From DAOLCO01 sp964612555 (GTDB lineage: Bacteria > Bdellovibrionota_C > UBA2361 > SZUA-149 > DAOLCO01): 64,000 nt of DNA. The stretch spans positions 124,001-188,000 of the forward strand of contig CAZTBW010000002.1 of the NCBI GenBank assembly GCA_964612555.1, read 5' to 3'. The position numbers and the translations under genes are program-made. Below are positions 1 to 7,736 of this stretch, in pieces (position 1 is the stretch's first letter; each line of letters starts with the position of its first letter). The notes under the pieces were generated by a model. That model did not search any database. It saw nothing but the letters and a program-made list of their open reading frames with translations, and was not told where the DNA came from.

Positions 1-153
1 GCAGTGCGGCTCAGTCCCGGTGCGGACGATTTTTCTCATAATGCAGACCGCTTGGTTAAGAGATGGGAGCGTTCTCTTGTCAGGAGATTTTCTTCTCCTT
101 CAAAAAGAGATGTTTTACTTCGTGGGTTCAGAGGAGGTTTATTATGTCCCTGA
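1..153 (+). CDS. C-terminal end of an unidentified upstream gene (partial)
   Basis: The first reading frame is open from base 1 to a TGA at 151-153, giving a 50-residue basic tail (for example RLVKRWERSLVRRF). It overlaps the next gene's ATG at 144 by 10 bases, as in translationally coupled operons, which is the main reason to think it is real. The fragment is too short to recognise. Because the next gene is a heptosyltransferase-like enzyme, an envelope or LPS biosynthesis role is possible, but that is inference only. Confidence 0.4.
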   Translation, partial: AVRLSPGADDFSHNADRLVKRWERSLVRRFSSPSKRDVLLRGFRGGLLCP

Positions 154-1226
154 GTGTATTAAAAGAGAATCCTGAAAGTAAAATTCTTGTTATTTTATTT
201 GGTGCAATTGGTGATGTGGTTCGTGGACTGGGTCTTGCCACTAAAATTAAAAAGCATTATCCGGCAAGTAAAATAGTGTGGGCAGTTGAGAAAACCTCAA
301 GCGCCTTACTGAGAGATCATCCCTCAATAGATTCTCTTTTGATATTTGATCGTACCACCGGGGTGTCTGGATATCTTTCATTTTTGAAAAATGTTCGTTC
401 TCAAAAATGTGATATCACTCTCGATCTTTCCCGTCATCTGAAAGGGGGAGTGTGCAGCATTTTATCCGGAGCTCCTGTCAGGGTTGGCTTTTCCCGAAAA
501 AATTCTCGTGAGGGAAACTGGTTGTTCCAGACTGATCATATACCGGAGGTTCTTCATTTTTCTGATAAGATCATGCAGTTTCATAAATTTGCGGAATCTC
601 TGGGTATCTCCGGAGATCAGGAGGTTGATTTCGGGTTTGCTCTAAAAGAAGCCGATATCTTCGCTTTTGAAAAGAAATTGGCTCAAATATGTGAAGAGTC
701 CGGGGTGACTTTTGCAGACCCCTCACGGCGGGTCCTTTTTTTTATTGCTTCTACCTGGGAGAGTAGGGAGTGGTCATCGGGGTATTTTGCAGAGCTTGCC
801 ACTAAATTGAAAGAGAAGTTTGGTATGACTCCTGTTATCGTAGGAGGACCTTCCGATGCTTCTAAAGGAGATGAAATTCTGAGTGCACTTGATGATAAAA
901 GCATCGCCTTGAATCTGATTGGAAAGACTTCTCTTTACGAGTTGGTTATTCTTTGTAAGAGGTCATCTTGCGGAGTGGGGGTTGATTCGGGTCCTATGCA
1001 TATTGCTTCTGCGGCGGGCTTGCCTGTAATTTCATTCTGGGGTTCTACGAGTCCTGAGCGTTCAACCCCCTTTGGTAATAAAGAACTGGTGCTGCAATCA
1101 CCAATCGGTTGTGCTCCTTGTTATTTCAGGGAATGTCCGGGACTTGATACCATGTGTCTGAAAAATATCACTCCGCAAATAGTGCTGTACAAGTTTGAGG
1201 AATTGTTTTCCAGGAATCAAGCTTAA
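144..1226 (+). CDS. Glycosyltransferase family 9 (heptosyltransferase-like)
   Basis: This 360-residue protein is probably a cytoplasmic-face enzyme that moves ADP-heptose onto the LPS inner core. The N-terminus reads ILVILFGAIGDVVRGLG, the GT9 nucleotide-sugar fold start, and the C-terminal half has the family block GVDSGPMHIASAAGLP followed by FWGSTSPERSTP. The ATG at 144 is chosen over one at 63 because GAGGAGG lies at 131-137, seven bases upstream, and because the longer form adds 27 residues outside the family fold. It overlaps the end of an upstream frame and meets the minus-strand gene at 1223 by 4 bases. A heptose kinase lies 2.2 kb downstream, which supports an LPS core role. The acceptor specificity (waaC, waaF or waaQ type) cannot be assigned. 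Confidence 0.85.
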   Translation: MSLSVLKENPESKILVILFGAIGDVVRGLGLATKIKKHYPASKIVWAVEKTSSALLRDHPSIDSLLIFDRTTGVSGYLSFLKNVRSQKCDITLDLSRHLKGGVCSILSGAPVRVGFSRKNSREGNWLFQTDHIPEVLHFSDKIMQFHKFAESLGISGDQEVDFGFALKEADIFAFEKKLAQICEESGVTFADPSRRVLFFIASTWESREWSSGYFAELATKLKEKFGMTPVIVGGPSDASKGDEILSALDDKSIALNLIGKTSLYELVILCKRSSCGVGVDSGPMHIASAAGLPVISFWGSTSPERSTPFGNKELVLQSPIGCAPCYFRECPGLDTMCLKNITPQIVLYKFEELFSRNQA

Positions 1227-1789
1227 AAGGTGTTATCCCGTTCTTCCCCGGATACCGCCCCGGAAGATTTTTTCTTTTCGGCAGCGTACCTTTTGCACCT
1301 TTTCTCATGTTCCCGTTTTTTGCAGTATCTTTCAATATAGGGTTCTTTTGGTTGTGGAGGTGCTTTTGGTCTGCACCTGGGTGCATCAGGTTGTTTTTTA
1401 CAATGTTCGGCAAGATGTCTCATGTTTCGTATCCTGCTTTCACGTTTCCTCATGCATTTTTCATGATACGGGTTTTTTGAACAGAGTTCTTCAACCGGAT
1501 CTACGTAATCTCTTTTTTTCTTTTTTAAAGAGTCGCATCTGAAATCATTCGGGCGTTTTTCGCAGTGTTTTCTGAGCGCATCTTCCTCTTTCTGAAGTGC
1601 ATCAATTTTTTCCTGACATTCGGGAGGGTTTCCGGCATTTCTGCATTCTTTCTGGATTTCCTTGATCTGTTCCTTGAAACTGAGAAGTGGGTTTACTTTT
1701 ATTTGCAGTGGCTCTGCATGTACCCGGGTAGGCATTTGGAAAACAAGCAGTCCGAAAACGAGACAGGTACAGAAAAAATACTTCTTCAT
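1223..1789 (-). CDS. Secreted Cys-rich charged protein with five CX8C motifs
   Basis: I do not recognise this 188-residue protein. It starts with a signal peptide (MKKYFFCTCLVFGLLVF...VHA before EP), so it should reach the periplasm or beyond. The mature part is rich in Lys, Arg and Glu and carries five evenly built cysteine pairs, each C followed by eight residues and C (CRNAGNPPEC, CEKRPNDFRC, CSKNPYHEKC, CKKQPDAPRC, CKKREHEKRC). Four of these have Lys or Arg right after the first Cys or just before the second. Such pairs usually form disulfides or a metal site. The gene follows a MORN-like secreted protein by 22 bases on the same strand, so the two are probably co-transcribed. Its stop overlaps the end of the convergent glycosyltransferase. 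Confidence 0.7.
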   Translation of the reverse strand: MKKYFFCTCLVFGLLVFQMPTRVHAEPLQIKVNPLLSFKEQIKEIQKECRNAGNPPECQEKIDALQKEEDALRKHCEKRPNDFRCDSLKKKKRDYVDPVEELCSKNPYHEKCMRKRESRIRNMRHLAEHCKKQPDAPRCRPKAPPQPKEPYIERYCKKREHEKRCKRYAAEKKKSSGAVSGEERDNTF

Positions 1790-1811
1790 TGTGCTATTTC
1801 ATCGTGTTATT

Positions 1812-2339
1812 TCATTTTTTAGGCCATCCGAGTGTAAGAGAGGCGTTGTTTCTTTTAGAGCCCCCTTTTCGGGTCTGACGCAGTTCTGAGTAAACTTTGC
1901 TTTCAACTATTGCCTTGTCTTTATCAAATTCTTTATTTTTTATTTCGCCACCATCACGTTTGTACTGAATGGTTTTTATTTCTTCACCGTCCTGATATTT
2001 TCTGATTTCCCGGATTTCTCCGGTTCTGTAGTAGCTGACCCAGGTTCCGTGCTTTTTGCCCTGTTCGTAGGTACCTTGAAACTGTTTGTTTCCGTTCCTG
2101 TAGAATTTGGCATATTCTCCCTCAAGGCGTGAGCCCTTATGTAGTGTTTGTTTGCAGAAAACGACACTTGTCGCAGGGGGACCTTCTCCAACCCGTTCAG
2201 TTCCCTTGGGACATACGTGGTGGTATTGCCTTTGTAATATTCCCGGTTTTTCCTGCTTCTCTGCCACCACTTCTGATGTCAAGGCAATTGATGCCAAAGC
2301 AATTGCCATAAGGGAACGATTGAAAAAATAAATCACCAC
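1812..2339 (-). CDS. Secreted MORN-variant (YwqK-like) repeat protein
   Basis: This is a 175-residue exported protein with a hydrophobic signal segment (SLMAIALASIALTSEVVA) from a GTG start. The middle has consecutive MORN_2-type repeats, seen as GEYAKFYRNGNKQFQGTYEQ, KKHGTWVSYYRTGEIRE and YQDGEEIKTIQYKRDGG, the pattern found in YwqK-family and other bacterial MORN-like proteins. Function is unknown; family members include immunity-type proteins and envelope proteins. Two Cys residues (CPKGTERV and VVFCKQ) precede the repeats and could pair. It is the first gene of a likely two-gene unit with the CX8C protein, transcribed away from the GT2 gene. Confidence 0.65.
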   Translation of the reverse strand: MVIYFFNRSLMAIALASIALTSEVVAEKQEKPGILQRQYHHVCPKGTERVGEGPPATSVVFCKQTLHKGSRLEGEYAKFYRNGNKQFQGTYEQGKKHGTWVSYYRTGEIREIRKYQDGEEIKTIQYKRDGGEIKNKEFDKDKAIVESKVYSELRQTRKGGSKRNNASLTLGWPKK

Positions 2340-2360
2340 CAGACCTCTGTATTTTTATAC

Positions 2361-2373
2361 CACTACAGTAGTG
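2361..2373. promoter_or_regulatory. Short perfect palindrome in divergent intergenic region
   Basis: CACTACAGTAGTG is a 13-base palindrome with a single central base. It lies between the divergent starts at 2339 (minus) and 2567 (plus) and could be an operator. There is no second copy in the interval, so the support is only positional. Confidence 0.2.
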
Positions 2374-2566
2374 ATATGATGTTTTAGTTAAATAATGTGA
2401 GATTTCAGTTACTTCTATATGGGTATCTCTATATGACTGATGGTTGAGGCTTGAAAAAGTAAATGATTTAAATATCTTAGAAAACCTATTGCCGCCCCTC
2501 TTGAATCCGGTGTTAGTTCATGGGACTTTCTACCCCCGGCTTTTTAAAAATTATATTATTGCCAGT

Positions 2567-3400
2567 ATGTCCAGACAAAAAATATCAGCATTTGTGGTGT
2601 GCAAAAACGAAGAACGTCATATTGGTCTGTGTCTTGAGAGTCTCTCGTTTTGTGATGAAATTATTGTGGTTGATTCGTTTTCAACGGACAGAACTGTTGA
2701 AATCTGCAATGAATATAACGTAAGGGTGATTCAAAGGGAGTGGCCTGGATATCGGGCGCAGAAAGAATTTGCATGTTCCCAGATGACTCACGAGTGGGTG
2801 ATATGTCTTGATGCGGATGAGTATGTGTCAGATGAGCTGAGAGAAGAAATTGAATTGATTCTCCAAGGTAAATCTCATTTGTCACTCAACTCATTTTCCG
2901 GCTTTTGTCTTAATCGGGTGATGTTCTATTTTGGCAAGTGGTGGAGAAAAGGAGGCTGGTATCCTGAGCACCGACTTCGTTTTTTCAAGAAAGAGGAAGC
3001 CAGGTGGGTTGGCAGAGAGCCTCATGAGAATGTCGAGGTAAGAGGTCCCACCGCAAAGTTAAAAGGAGAGCTGTATCATTTCAGTTACGAAGATTTCAGT
3101 GATCAGTTACAAAAGCTTACCTCTCATGCCTTTACTCGTGCGAAAGTTGACTTTGATGATGGTCGTCGTGCTTCTGTTTCGGATATGCTGGTCAAGCCTT
3201 GGCTGAGATTTATAAAGTTTTATTTTTTTAAAAAAGGCTATAAAGAAGGGGTACCTGCCGTTGTAGTCGGAATAACTGAAGCCTTTTATGTGTTTTTGAA
3301 ATATGCGAAACTCTGGGAGTTGCAGTCGTATAAGGAAGGAATGTTACCCGAGCCTCGAACGATGAGTGACTTAAGAGAAGTAGAGAATAAAGGAAAGTAG
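2567..3400 (+). CDS. Glycosyltransferase family 2 (LPS core, WaaE/KdtX-like)
   Basis: This 277-residue GT-A fold enzyme probably adds a sugar to the LPS core at the inner membrane. It starts ISAFVVCKNEERHIGLCLES and continues with IIVVDSFSTDRTVEIC and the metal-binding CLDADEY (DAD at residues 82-84), then a W-rich acceptor region (FYFGKWWRKGGWYPEHR) and RWVGREPHENV, all typical of the WaaE/KdtX group. The frame is open from 2444, but the added 41 residues have no family match, so the ATG at 2567 is preferred, with no strong ribosome site. It sits eight bases before the heptose kinase gene, supporting a shared LPS heptose/core transcript. Confidence 0.8.
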   Translation: MSRQKISAFVVCKNEERHIGLCLESLSFCDEIIVVDSFSTDRTVEICNEYNVRVIQREWPGYRAQKEFACSQMTHEWVICLDADEYVSDELREEIELILQGKSHLSLNSFSGFCLNRVMFYFGKWWRKGGWYPEHRLRFFKKEEARWVGREPHENVEVRGPTAKLKGELYHFSYEDFSDQLQKLTSHAFTRAKVDFDDGRRASVSDMLVKPWLRFIKFYFFKKGYKEGVPAVVVGITEAFYVFLKYAKLWELQSYKEGMLPEPRTMSDLREVENKGK

Positions 3401-3408
3401 AGGGTGTT

Positions 3409-4422
3409 ATGTCAGTAGATTCTGATAAACTTTGCGGGTATGTGGACGCATTTTCAAAAGCACGGCTTTGTGTGTTCGGTGATATAATTCTTGATGAGTA
3501 CGTGAATGGAGAGGTGTCCCGGGTTTCACCAGAAGCCCCCGTGCTGGTGGTTGAAGTTGTTAAGGAGAGTGTGCGTTTGGGCGGTGCAGCAAATGTGGCT
3601 CACAATATAGCCACGCTTGGTGGTGTGGTCTCTTTATGTGGAGTGCTTGGAGATGATGAAGGTGGCTCCCAGTGCATTTCTTTACTGGAGTCGGCGGGCA
3701 TTTCTTCTGAATATATTGTGCGCGATTCTTCCCGTCCCACCACAAAAAAGACAAGAGTGATAGGGCAGTCCCAGCAGATAGTTCGGATAGACCGGGAAGT
3801 TACTACTCCCGTTTCTGGTGATGTTGAATCCCGTGTGTATACCAGCTTCAGGAAAGGTATCAGCGTTTCCAATAGTGCGCTTGTTGCGGATTATCGTAAA
3901 GGAGTGGTTACAAAAGCTTTGTCTGAAGTGATTTCTGAAACTTCAAAATCCGGTGAATATGGTTTAAGAAAGAAAAGTATTATAGTGGATCCCAAGGGGA
4001 ATGATTATACGTGGTACTATAATGCTTCCTGTGTAAAGCCTAATAAAAAAGAAGCGTCTCAGATATCCGGTGTTACTATCAAAACGCGGGAAGATGCCCT
4101 TAAGGCGGCAAGGATTATTAAGGAAATGGGGAGCTTCGAATCGGTAATGATTACCCTGGGTGATCTTGGTATGGTTTTACTTGAAGACCAGGGGGAGCCG
4201 TTTGCACTGGACACTATTGCTCAGGAAGTATTTGATGTTTCCGGTGCCGGTGATACGGTACTGGCTGTATTTGCATTAAGCCTTGCGGTGGGAGCCTTGC
4301 CTTCTGAAGCGGCAACCATTGCAAACTGTGCGGCTGCCCGCGTGATACGTGAGGTTGGTACTGCTGCGATTAATCCAGAGGACTTAAAGGAGGTTATCCG
4401 GTTTTGGGAAAAACATCAGTAA
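3409..4422 (+). CDS. hldA: D-glycero-beta-D-manno-heptose-7-phosphate kinase
   Basis: The 337-residue PfkB/ribokinase-family enzyme phosphorylates D-glycero-beta-D-manno-heptose 7-phosphate at C1 on the route to ADP-heptose for LPS. It shows the RfaE domain I start VFGDIILDEYVNGEVSRVSPEAPV, the substrate-side LGGAANVAHNIATLGG, DPKGNDYTWYYN, NKKEASQISG, and the anion-hole and catalytic motif DVSGAGDTVLAV (GAGD at residues 279-282). It ends after the kinase domain, so it is the stand-alone HldA form; no nucleotidyltransferase (HldC) domain is fused or present in this window. It overlaps yicC by 19 bases. The pairing with GT2 and GT9 genes agrees with LPS heptose metabolism. Confidence 0.9.
   Translation: MSVDSDKLCGYVDAFSKARLCVFGDIILDEYVNGEVSRVSPEAPVLVVEVVKESVRLGGAANVAHNIATLGGVVSLCGVLGDDEGGSQCISLLESAGISSEYIVRDSSRPTTKKTRVIGQSQQIVRIDREVTTPVSGDVESRVYTSFRKGISVSNSALVADYRKGVVTKALSEVISETSKSGEYGLRKKSIIVDPKGNDYTWYYNASCVKPNKKEASQISGVTIKTREDALKAARIIKEMGSFESVMITLGDLGMVLLEDQGEPFALDTIAQEVFDVSGAGDTVLAVFALSLAVGALPSEAATIANCAAARVIREVGTAAINPEDLKEVIRFWEKHQ
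4386..4393 (+). promoter_or_regulatory. Ribosome binding site AAAGGAGG that selects a TTG start for yicC
   Basis: A near-perfect Shine-Dalgarno sequence lies inside the last codons of hldA, ten bases before TTG at 4404. The in-frame ATG at 4443 (MTGFGEA) has no comparable site. This argues for TTG initiation and translational coupling. Confidence 0.55.
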
Positions 4423-5327
4423 CTGCATTTTCATTTAACAGTATGACCGGCTTTGGGGAGGCTTGCTCGGAATGTGCTTTACCCAATGGAAAGATGCTTT
4501 GTCTCAGGGTGCAATGTAAATCGGTTAACCACCGATTTATTGACATTTCTCTCAAGTGCCCTTCGGTATATTCTTCTTTTGAACTCGCAATCCAAAAAAA
4601 GATTCGTGATTGTATAAGCAGAGGACGAATCGAGATTCAAGTGGCAAGGGAAGAGTTGGGCTCGGCAAGTACCCTGCAAATTAATGCCGATTATATTCGT
4701 TCTTTTATTGAAGAGGTATCCAGACTCTCTGTTCCGGGAGTGGAGAAGGAAGAGTTGCTCAGTTCTTCTCTTCCCTCGATGTGGTCAAGAAAAGATATAT
4801 TTGAGCCCGTATCTATGGATAGTGGTGTTTCAAGTGAGGAAGAAGCGCTTCTTTTCAGTCTTCTTGATTCCGCCTTGAGTGCACTGAGTGGTAGCAGAGC
4901 CAGGGAAGGGGCAGTGCTTGGTAAGGAAGTGGCGCTTCAGTTGTCTCTGCTTGAGAAGTGTATTGACAAGATCGAGCGTCTTTCTCAAGGGGAATCAAAA
5001 GAGATCAAGGACAAGATTTCCCAGAGAGTGTCTGAATTGTTAGATGGATATGAACTTCAGAACGATATAAGGCTTTTGACAGAGGTTGCGCTTCTTGCTG
5101 ATAAAGCTGATATTCGTGAAGAACTGGTTCGGGCACATGCTCATATTGATCACTTTAAGTCGATTGTAAAAGAGGGTGGTCGCAAGCTTGATTTTCTTTT
5201 GCAGGAAATGGTTCGGGAGTGTAACACTATTGCTTCCAAAACCACACTTCCAGAGGTAAGTGCTCTGGTGGTGGACTCAAAAGCCATTCTCGAAAAAATA
5301 AAAGAACAGCTTCAGAATGTTGAATAA
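4404..5327 (+). CDS. yicC: YicC/YloC family endoribonuclease
   Basis: This 307-residue member of the YicC/YloC family (YicC_N then DUF1732) belongs to a group characterised as endoribonucleases acting on small RNAs or mRNAs. The hallmark SMTGFGEA is near the N-terminus, followed by CKSVNHRFIDISLKCP and RGRIEIQV, and the C-terminal DUF1732 motifs KADIREELVRAHAHIDHF, GRKLDFLLQEMVRECNTIASK. From the TTG at 4404 there is a 13-residue leader before the usual start MTGFG; an AAAGGAGG site favours that start. The gene overlaps gmk by 11 bases. A yicC-gmk order is common in bacteria, so this pair is conventional. Confidence 0.88.
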   Translation: MGKTSVTAFSFNSMTGFGEACSECALPNGKMLCLRVQCKSVNHRFIDISLKCPSVYSSFELAIQKKIRDCISRGRIEIQVAREELGSASTLQINADYIRSFIEEVSRLSVPGVEKEELLSSSLPSMWSRKDIFEPVSMDSGVSSEEEALLFSLLDSALSALSGSRAREGAVLGKEVALQLSLLEKCIDKIERLSQGESKEIKDKISQRVSELLDGYELQNDIRLLTEVALLADKADIREELVRAHAHIDHFKSIVKEGGRKLDFLLQEMVRECNTIASKTTLPEVSALVVDSKAILEKIKEQLQNVE

Positions 5328-5976
5328 CGGGTATCCTATGTTAAAGAAAGAAGACGGACCTCCTTTATTATTTTGTTTTGTAGGTCCCGGTGCGAGTGGT
5401 AAAAGCAGCATTTGTACCGCACTGACCAAAAATCCCAGTCTTCCCATAGTGCTGTCTGTTTCTTCTACCACAAGAGCTCCGCGTTCGTATGAAAAAGAAG
5501 GGGAGGAGTATTATTTTCTTTCAAAAGAGGAATTCTCCGCACGTCTGGAGAAAGGAAGTTTTCTTGAGCATGCCGAATTTGCTGATAATCTCTACGGTAC
5601 GGAAAAGAGAAATCTGGAAAGGGCAGGAGAGCTGAAAAAACACCTGGTTCTTGATATTGAAGTGCAGGGAGTGCGACAGCTTAGAAAATTATATCCCGAT
5701 CGTGTGGTGGTGGTTTTCATATGTCCTCCTTCACTGGAAGCGCTTCGGAGTCGGTTTGCGGTACGAGGTGCCGATTCGGAAGAACGAGTCAACCAGAGAA
5801 TAGAACTGGCGCGAGAAGAAATTATGATCGCACTTGCTCCCGGTTTTTCGGATTATGTCATTGTTAATGAGGCTCTTGATACCAGTATTTCGCATGCACA
5901 AGGGGTGGTGTTTGGAGAAATGGTTCGTCGGGATCGTTTACATAAAGATTTTTTAAATCTGTTTAACGTAAGTTAA
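5317..5976 (+). CDS. gmk: Guanylate kinase
   Basis: Guanylate kinase converts GMP and ATP to GDP and ADP in the cytoplasm. The protein (219 residues, or 212 if it starts at the second ATG, 5338) has the P-loop GPGASGKS at residues 23-30, SVSSTTRAPRSYEKEGEEYYF with the GMP-binding Arg and Tyr residues, GSFLEHAEF, YGTEKR, and LDIEVQGVRQLR, followed by the lid region RFAVRGADSEERVNQRI. The P-loop reads GPGAS rather than the usual GPSGAG, a mild change that keeps the consensus GxxxxGKS. It overlaps the end of yicC and is followed 13 bases later by the K+ channel gene, so the run from GT2 to the channel may be one transcript. Confidence 0.95.
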   Translation: MLNNGYPMLKKEDGPPLLFCFVGPGASGKSSICTALTKNPSLPIVLSVSSTTRAPRSYEKEGEEYYFLSKEEFSARLEKGSFLEHAEFADNLYGTEKRNLERAGELKKHLVLDIEVQGVRQLRKLYPDRVVVVFICPPSLEALRSRFAVRGADSEERVNQRIELAREEIMIALAPGFSDYVIVNEALDTSISHAQGVVFGEMVRRDRLHKDFLNLFNVS

Positions 5977-5989
5977 TCAGAAATATCCT

Positions 5990-7726
5990 ATGCCCATTAT
6001 GAAATCTATTTTTTCTCTTTTAAACTCAGCACACTCCGGGAAACGGGCAAGAAATCTTGCGGTACTTGCAAGGCTTTTTTTCATTCTCATTTTTATGGTG
6101 GGAATCTACAGTGTAATTTTTCAATTTATTATGCAGTATGAAAATCAGGAGCACAGTTGGGTTTCTGCCGTCTATTGGTGTCTGGTTGTTATGTCTACAC
6201 TCGGTTTTGGAGATGTTACATTTCATAGTGATCTCGGAAGGGTGTTTTCGATACTTGTGCTCCTGAGCGGAACTTTCTTCATGCTTATGCTTCTCCCATT
6301 CTTCTTTATTCAGTTTTTTTTTATTCCATGGATGGAATCTCAGGCAACAAAGCGTGCACCCAGAAAAGTCGCGTCTGATCTGAAAGATCATGTTATCCTT
6401 ACCGGTCTTGGTGAGATAGAGAGAGCGCTGATCAGCAGACTTGAGAAGTGCAAGGTGGCGTATGTGGTCATTGTTTCAGATATTTCTGAGGCACTTCTTT
6501 TAAACGATGAAGGGTATCCTGTCATTGTCGGTGAGCTTGATGATATTCATACGTATGAAAATGCCAGAATTAGTGATGCGGCACTGGTAGTAGCAACCCG
6601 CTCTGATACCATTAATTCAAATATAGCGTTTACTGTCAAGGAAATATGTCCGACTGTTCCTGTGGTTTCAACTGCGACGTTTCCCGCTTCGGTTGATATA
6701 CTGAAGCTTGCGGGTTGCAACCGGGTGTTGCAGCTTGGAGAGATGCTGGGAAAGTCTTTCAGCAGGCGAATAATCGGTCGGGATGGTACGAGTCACGTTA
6801 TTGGAGAGTTTGGAGATTTACTGGTTGCAGAAGCGGTGGTGTTGCATCCTGAGCTGATCGATAAACCACTTCGTGAAGTGAAATTTCGTAATATTGCAAA
6901 TATTACCATTTCGGGTATTTGGGAGCGGGGTCGATTTAAACTTGCGGGACCTGAAACCGTTCTTACAAAATCTTCAGTGGTGATTCTTTCCGGTTCAAAA
7001 TCTCAGCTTGCTTCTTATGATGCATATTTTGGAATGAAAAATATTTCTTCCGACCCTTATATATTGATTATTGGCGGAGGAAAGGTGGGAAGAGCGGTTG
7101 CGGCAGAGCTTGAGTCTCAAAAAATTGATTATCGCATAATAGACAAGGACGCGAGCCGGATTAGAAAAGAAGAGAAATACACGTACGGAGATGCGGCAGA
7201 TATTGAGGTCTTAAGAGAAGCTGGCATTGATAAAGCAAGTACCATTCTTCTTACTACACACGATGATGATATGAATGTATATCTTACTATTTATTGCAGA
7301 AAGCTCAGACCCGAAGTGCAACTGATCAGTCGTTCCAATGTTGAAAGAAACATTTCAACCCTTCACAGAGCAGGTGCCGATTTTGTACTTTCATATGCGG
7401 CAGTAGGAGCAAATGCCTTGTTTAATCTTTTACAGAAGATGGATACCATTCTCCTTACTGAAGGTCTCTCGGCGTTTCGGGTTACGACTCCTTCTGTTCT
7501 CGTAAATAAATCTCTCAGGGAGTCTGCCCTTCGTGAATTAACCGGATGTAGTGTAATTGCTGTGATCAGAAATGCTCAACACGAAATAAACCCCGACCCG
7601 GATAAATTACTTGGTGAAGGTTCCGAATTGATTGTAATGGGAGACACGGAAGCTGAATCGAAATTTATGGGACGCTTCTCTTTTGAAGAGTTACGTTTTT
7701 CTGCTGAGAATGACGTGACTCTTTAA
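5990..7726 (+). CDS. K+ channel with RCK/TrkA-N domains
   Basis: This 578-residue inner-membrane protein has a two-helix pore module: TM1 (LARLFFILIFMVGIYSVIF), a pore loop with the selectivity filter TLGFGD (residues 70-75) and TM2 (VFSILVLLSGTFFMLMLLPFFFI). The long cytoplasmic part contains two RCK units: DHVILTGLGEIERALISRLE with a following TrkA-C-like stretch, then YILIIGGGKVGRAVAAELES, with GDAADIEVLREAGI and a second TrkA-C. The second Rossmann unit has an intact GGGKVG nucleotide motif; the first reads GLGEIE. The role is probably ligand-gated K+ flux, as in MthK/Kch-type channels. A start at 5999 is equally possible. Confidence 0.85.
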   Translation: MPIMKSIFSLLNSAHSGKRARNLAVLARLFFILIFMVGIYSVIFQFIMQYENQEHSWVSAVYWCLVVMSTLGFGDVTFHSDLGRVFSILVLLSGTFFMLMLLPFFFIQFFFIPWMESQATKRAPRKVASDLKDHVILTGLGEIERALISRLEKCKVAYVVIVSDISEALLLNDEGYPVIVGELDDIHTYENARISDAALVVATRSDTINSNIAFTVKEICPTVPVVSTATFPASVDILKLAGCNRVLQLGEMLGKSFSRRIIGRDGTSHVIGEFGDLLVAEAVVLHPELIDKPLREVKFRNIANITISGIWERGRFKLAGPETVLTKSSVVILSGSKSQLASYDAYFGMKNISSDPYILIIGGGKVGRAVAAELESQKIDYRIIDKDASRIRKEEKYTYGDAADIEVLREAGIDKASTILLTTHDDDMNVYLTIYCRKLRPEVQLISRSNVERNISTLHRAGADFVLSYAAVGANALFNLLQKMDTILLTEGLSAFRVTTPSVLVNKSLRESALRELTGCSVIAVIRNAQHEINPDPDKLLGEGSELIVMGDTEAESKFMGRFSFEELRFSAENDVTL

Positions 7727-7736
7727 TCCGTATTAT

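Noticed and set aside
1195..1889. Plus-strand frames opposite the Cys-rich protein
   Set aside because: Phe/Cys/Ser-rich antisense of a Lys/Glu-rich coding region; no start context, while the minus frame has a clear signal peptide.
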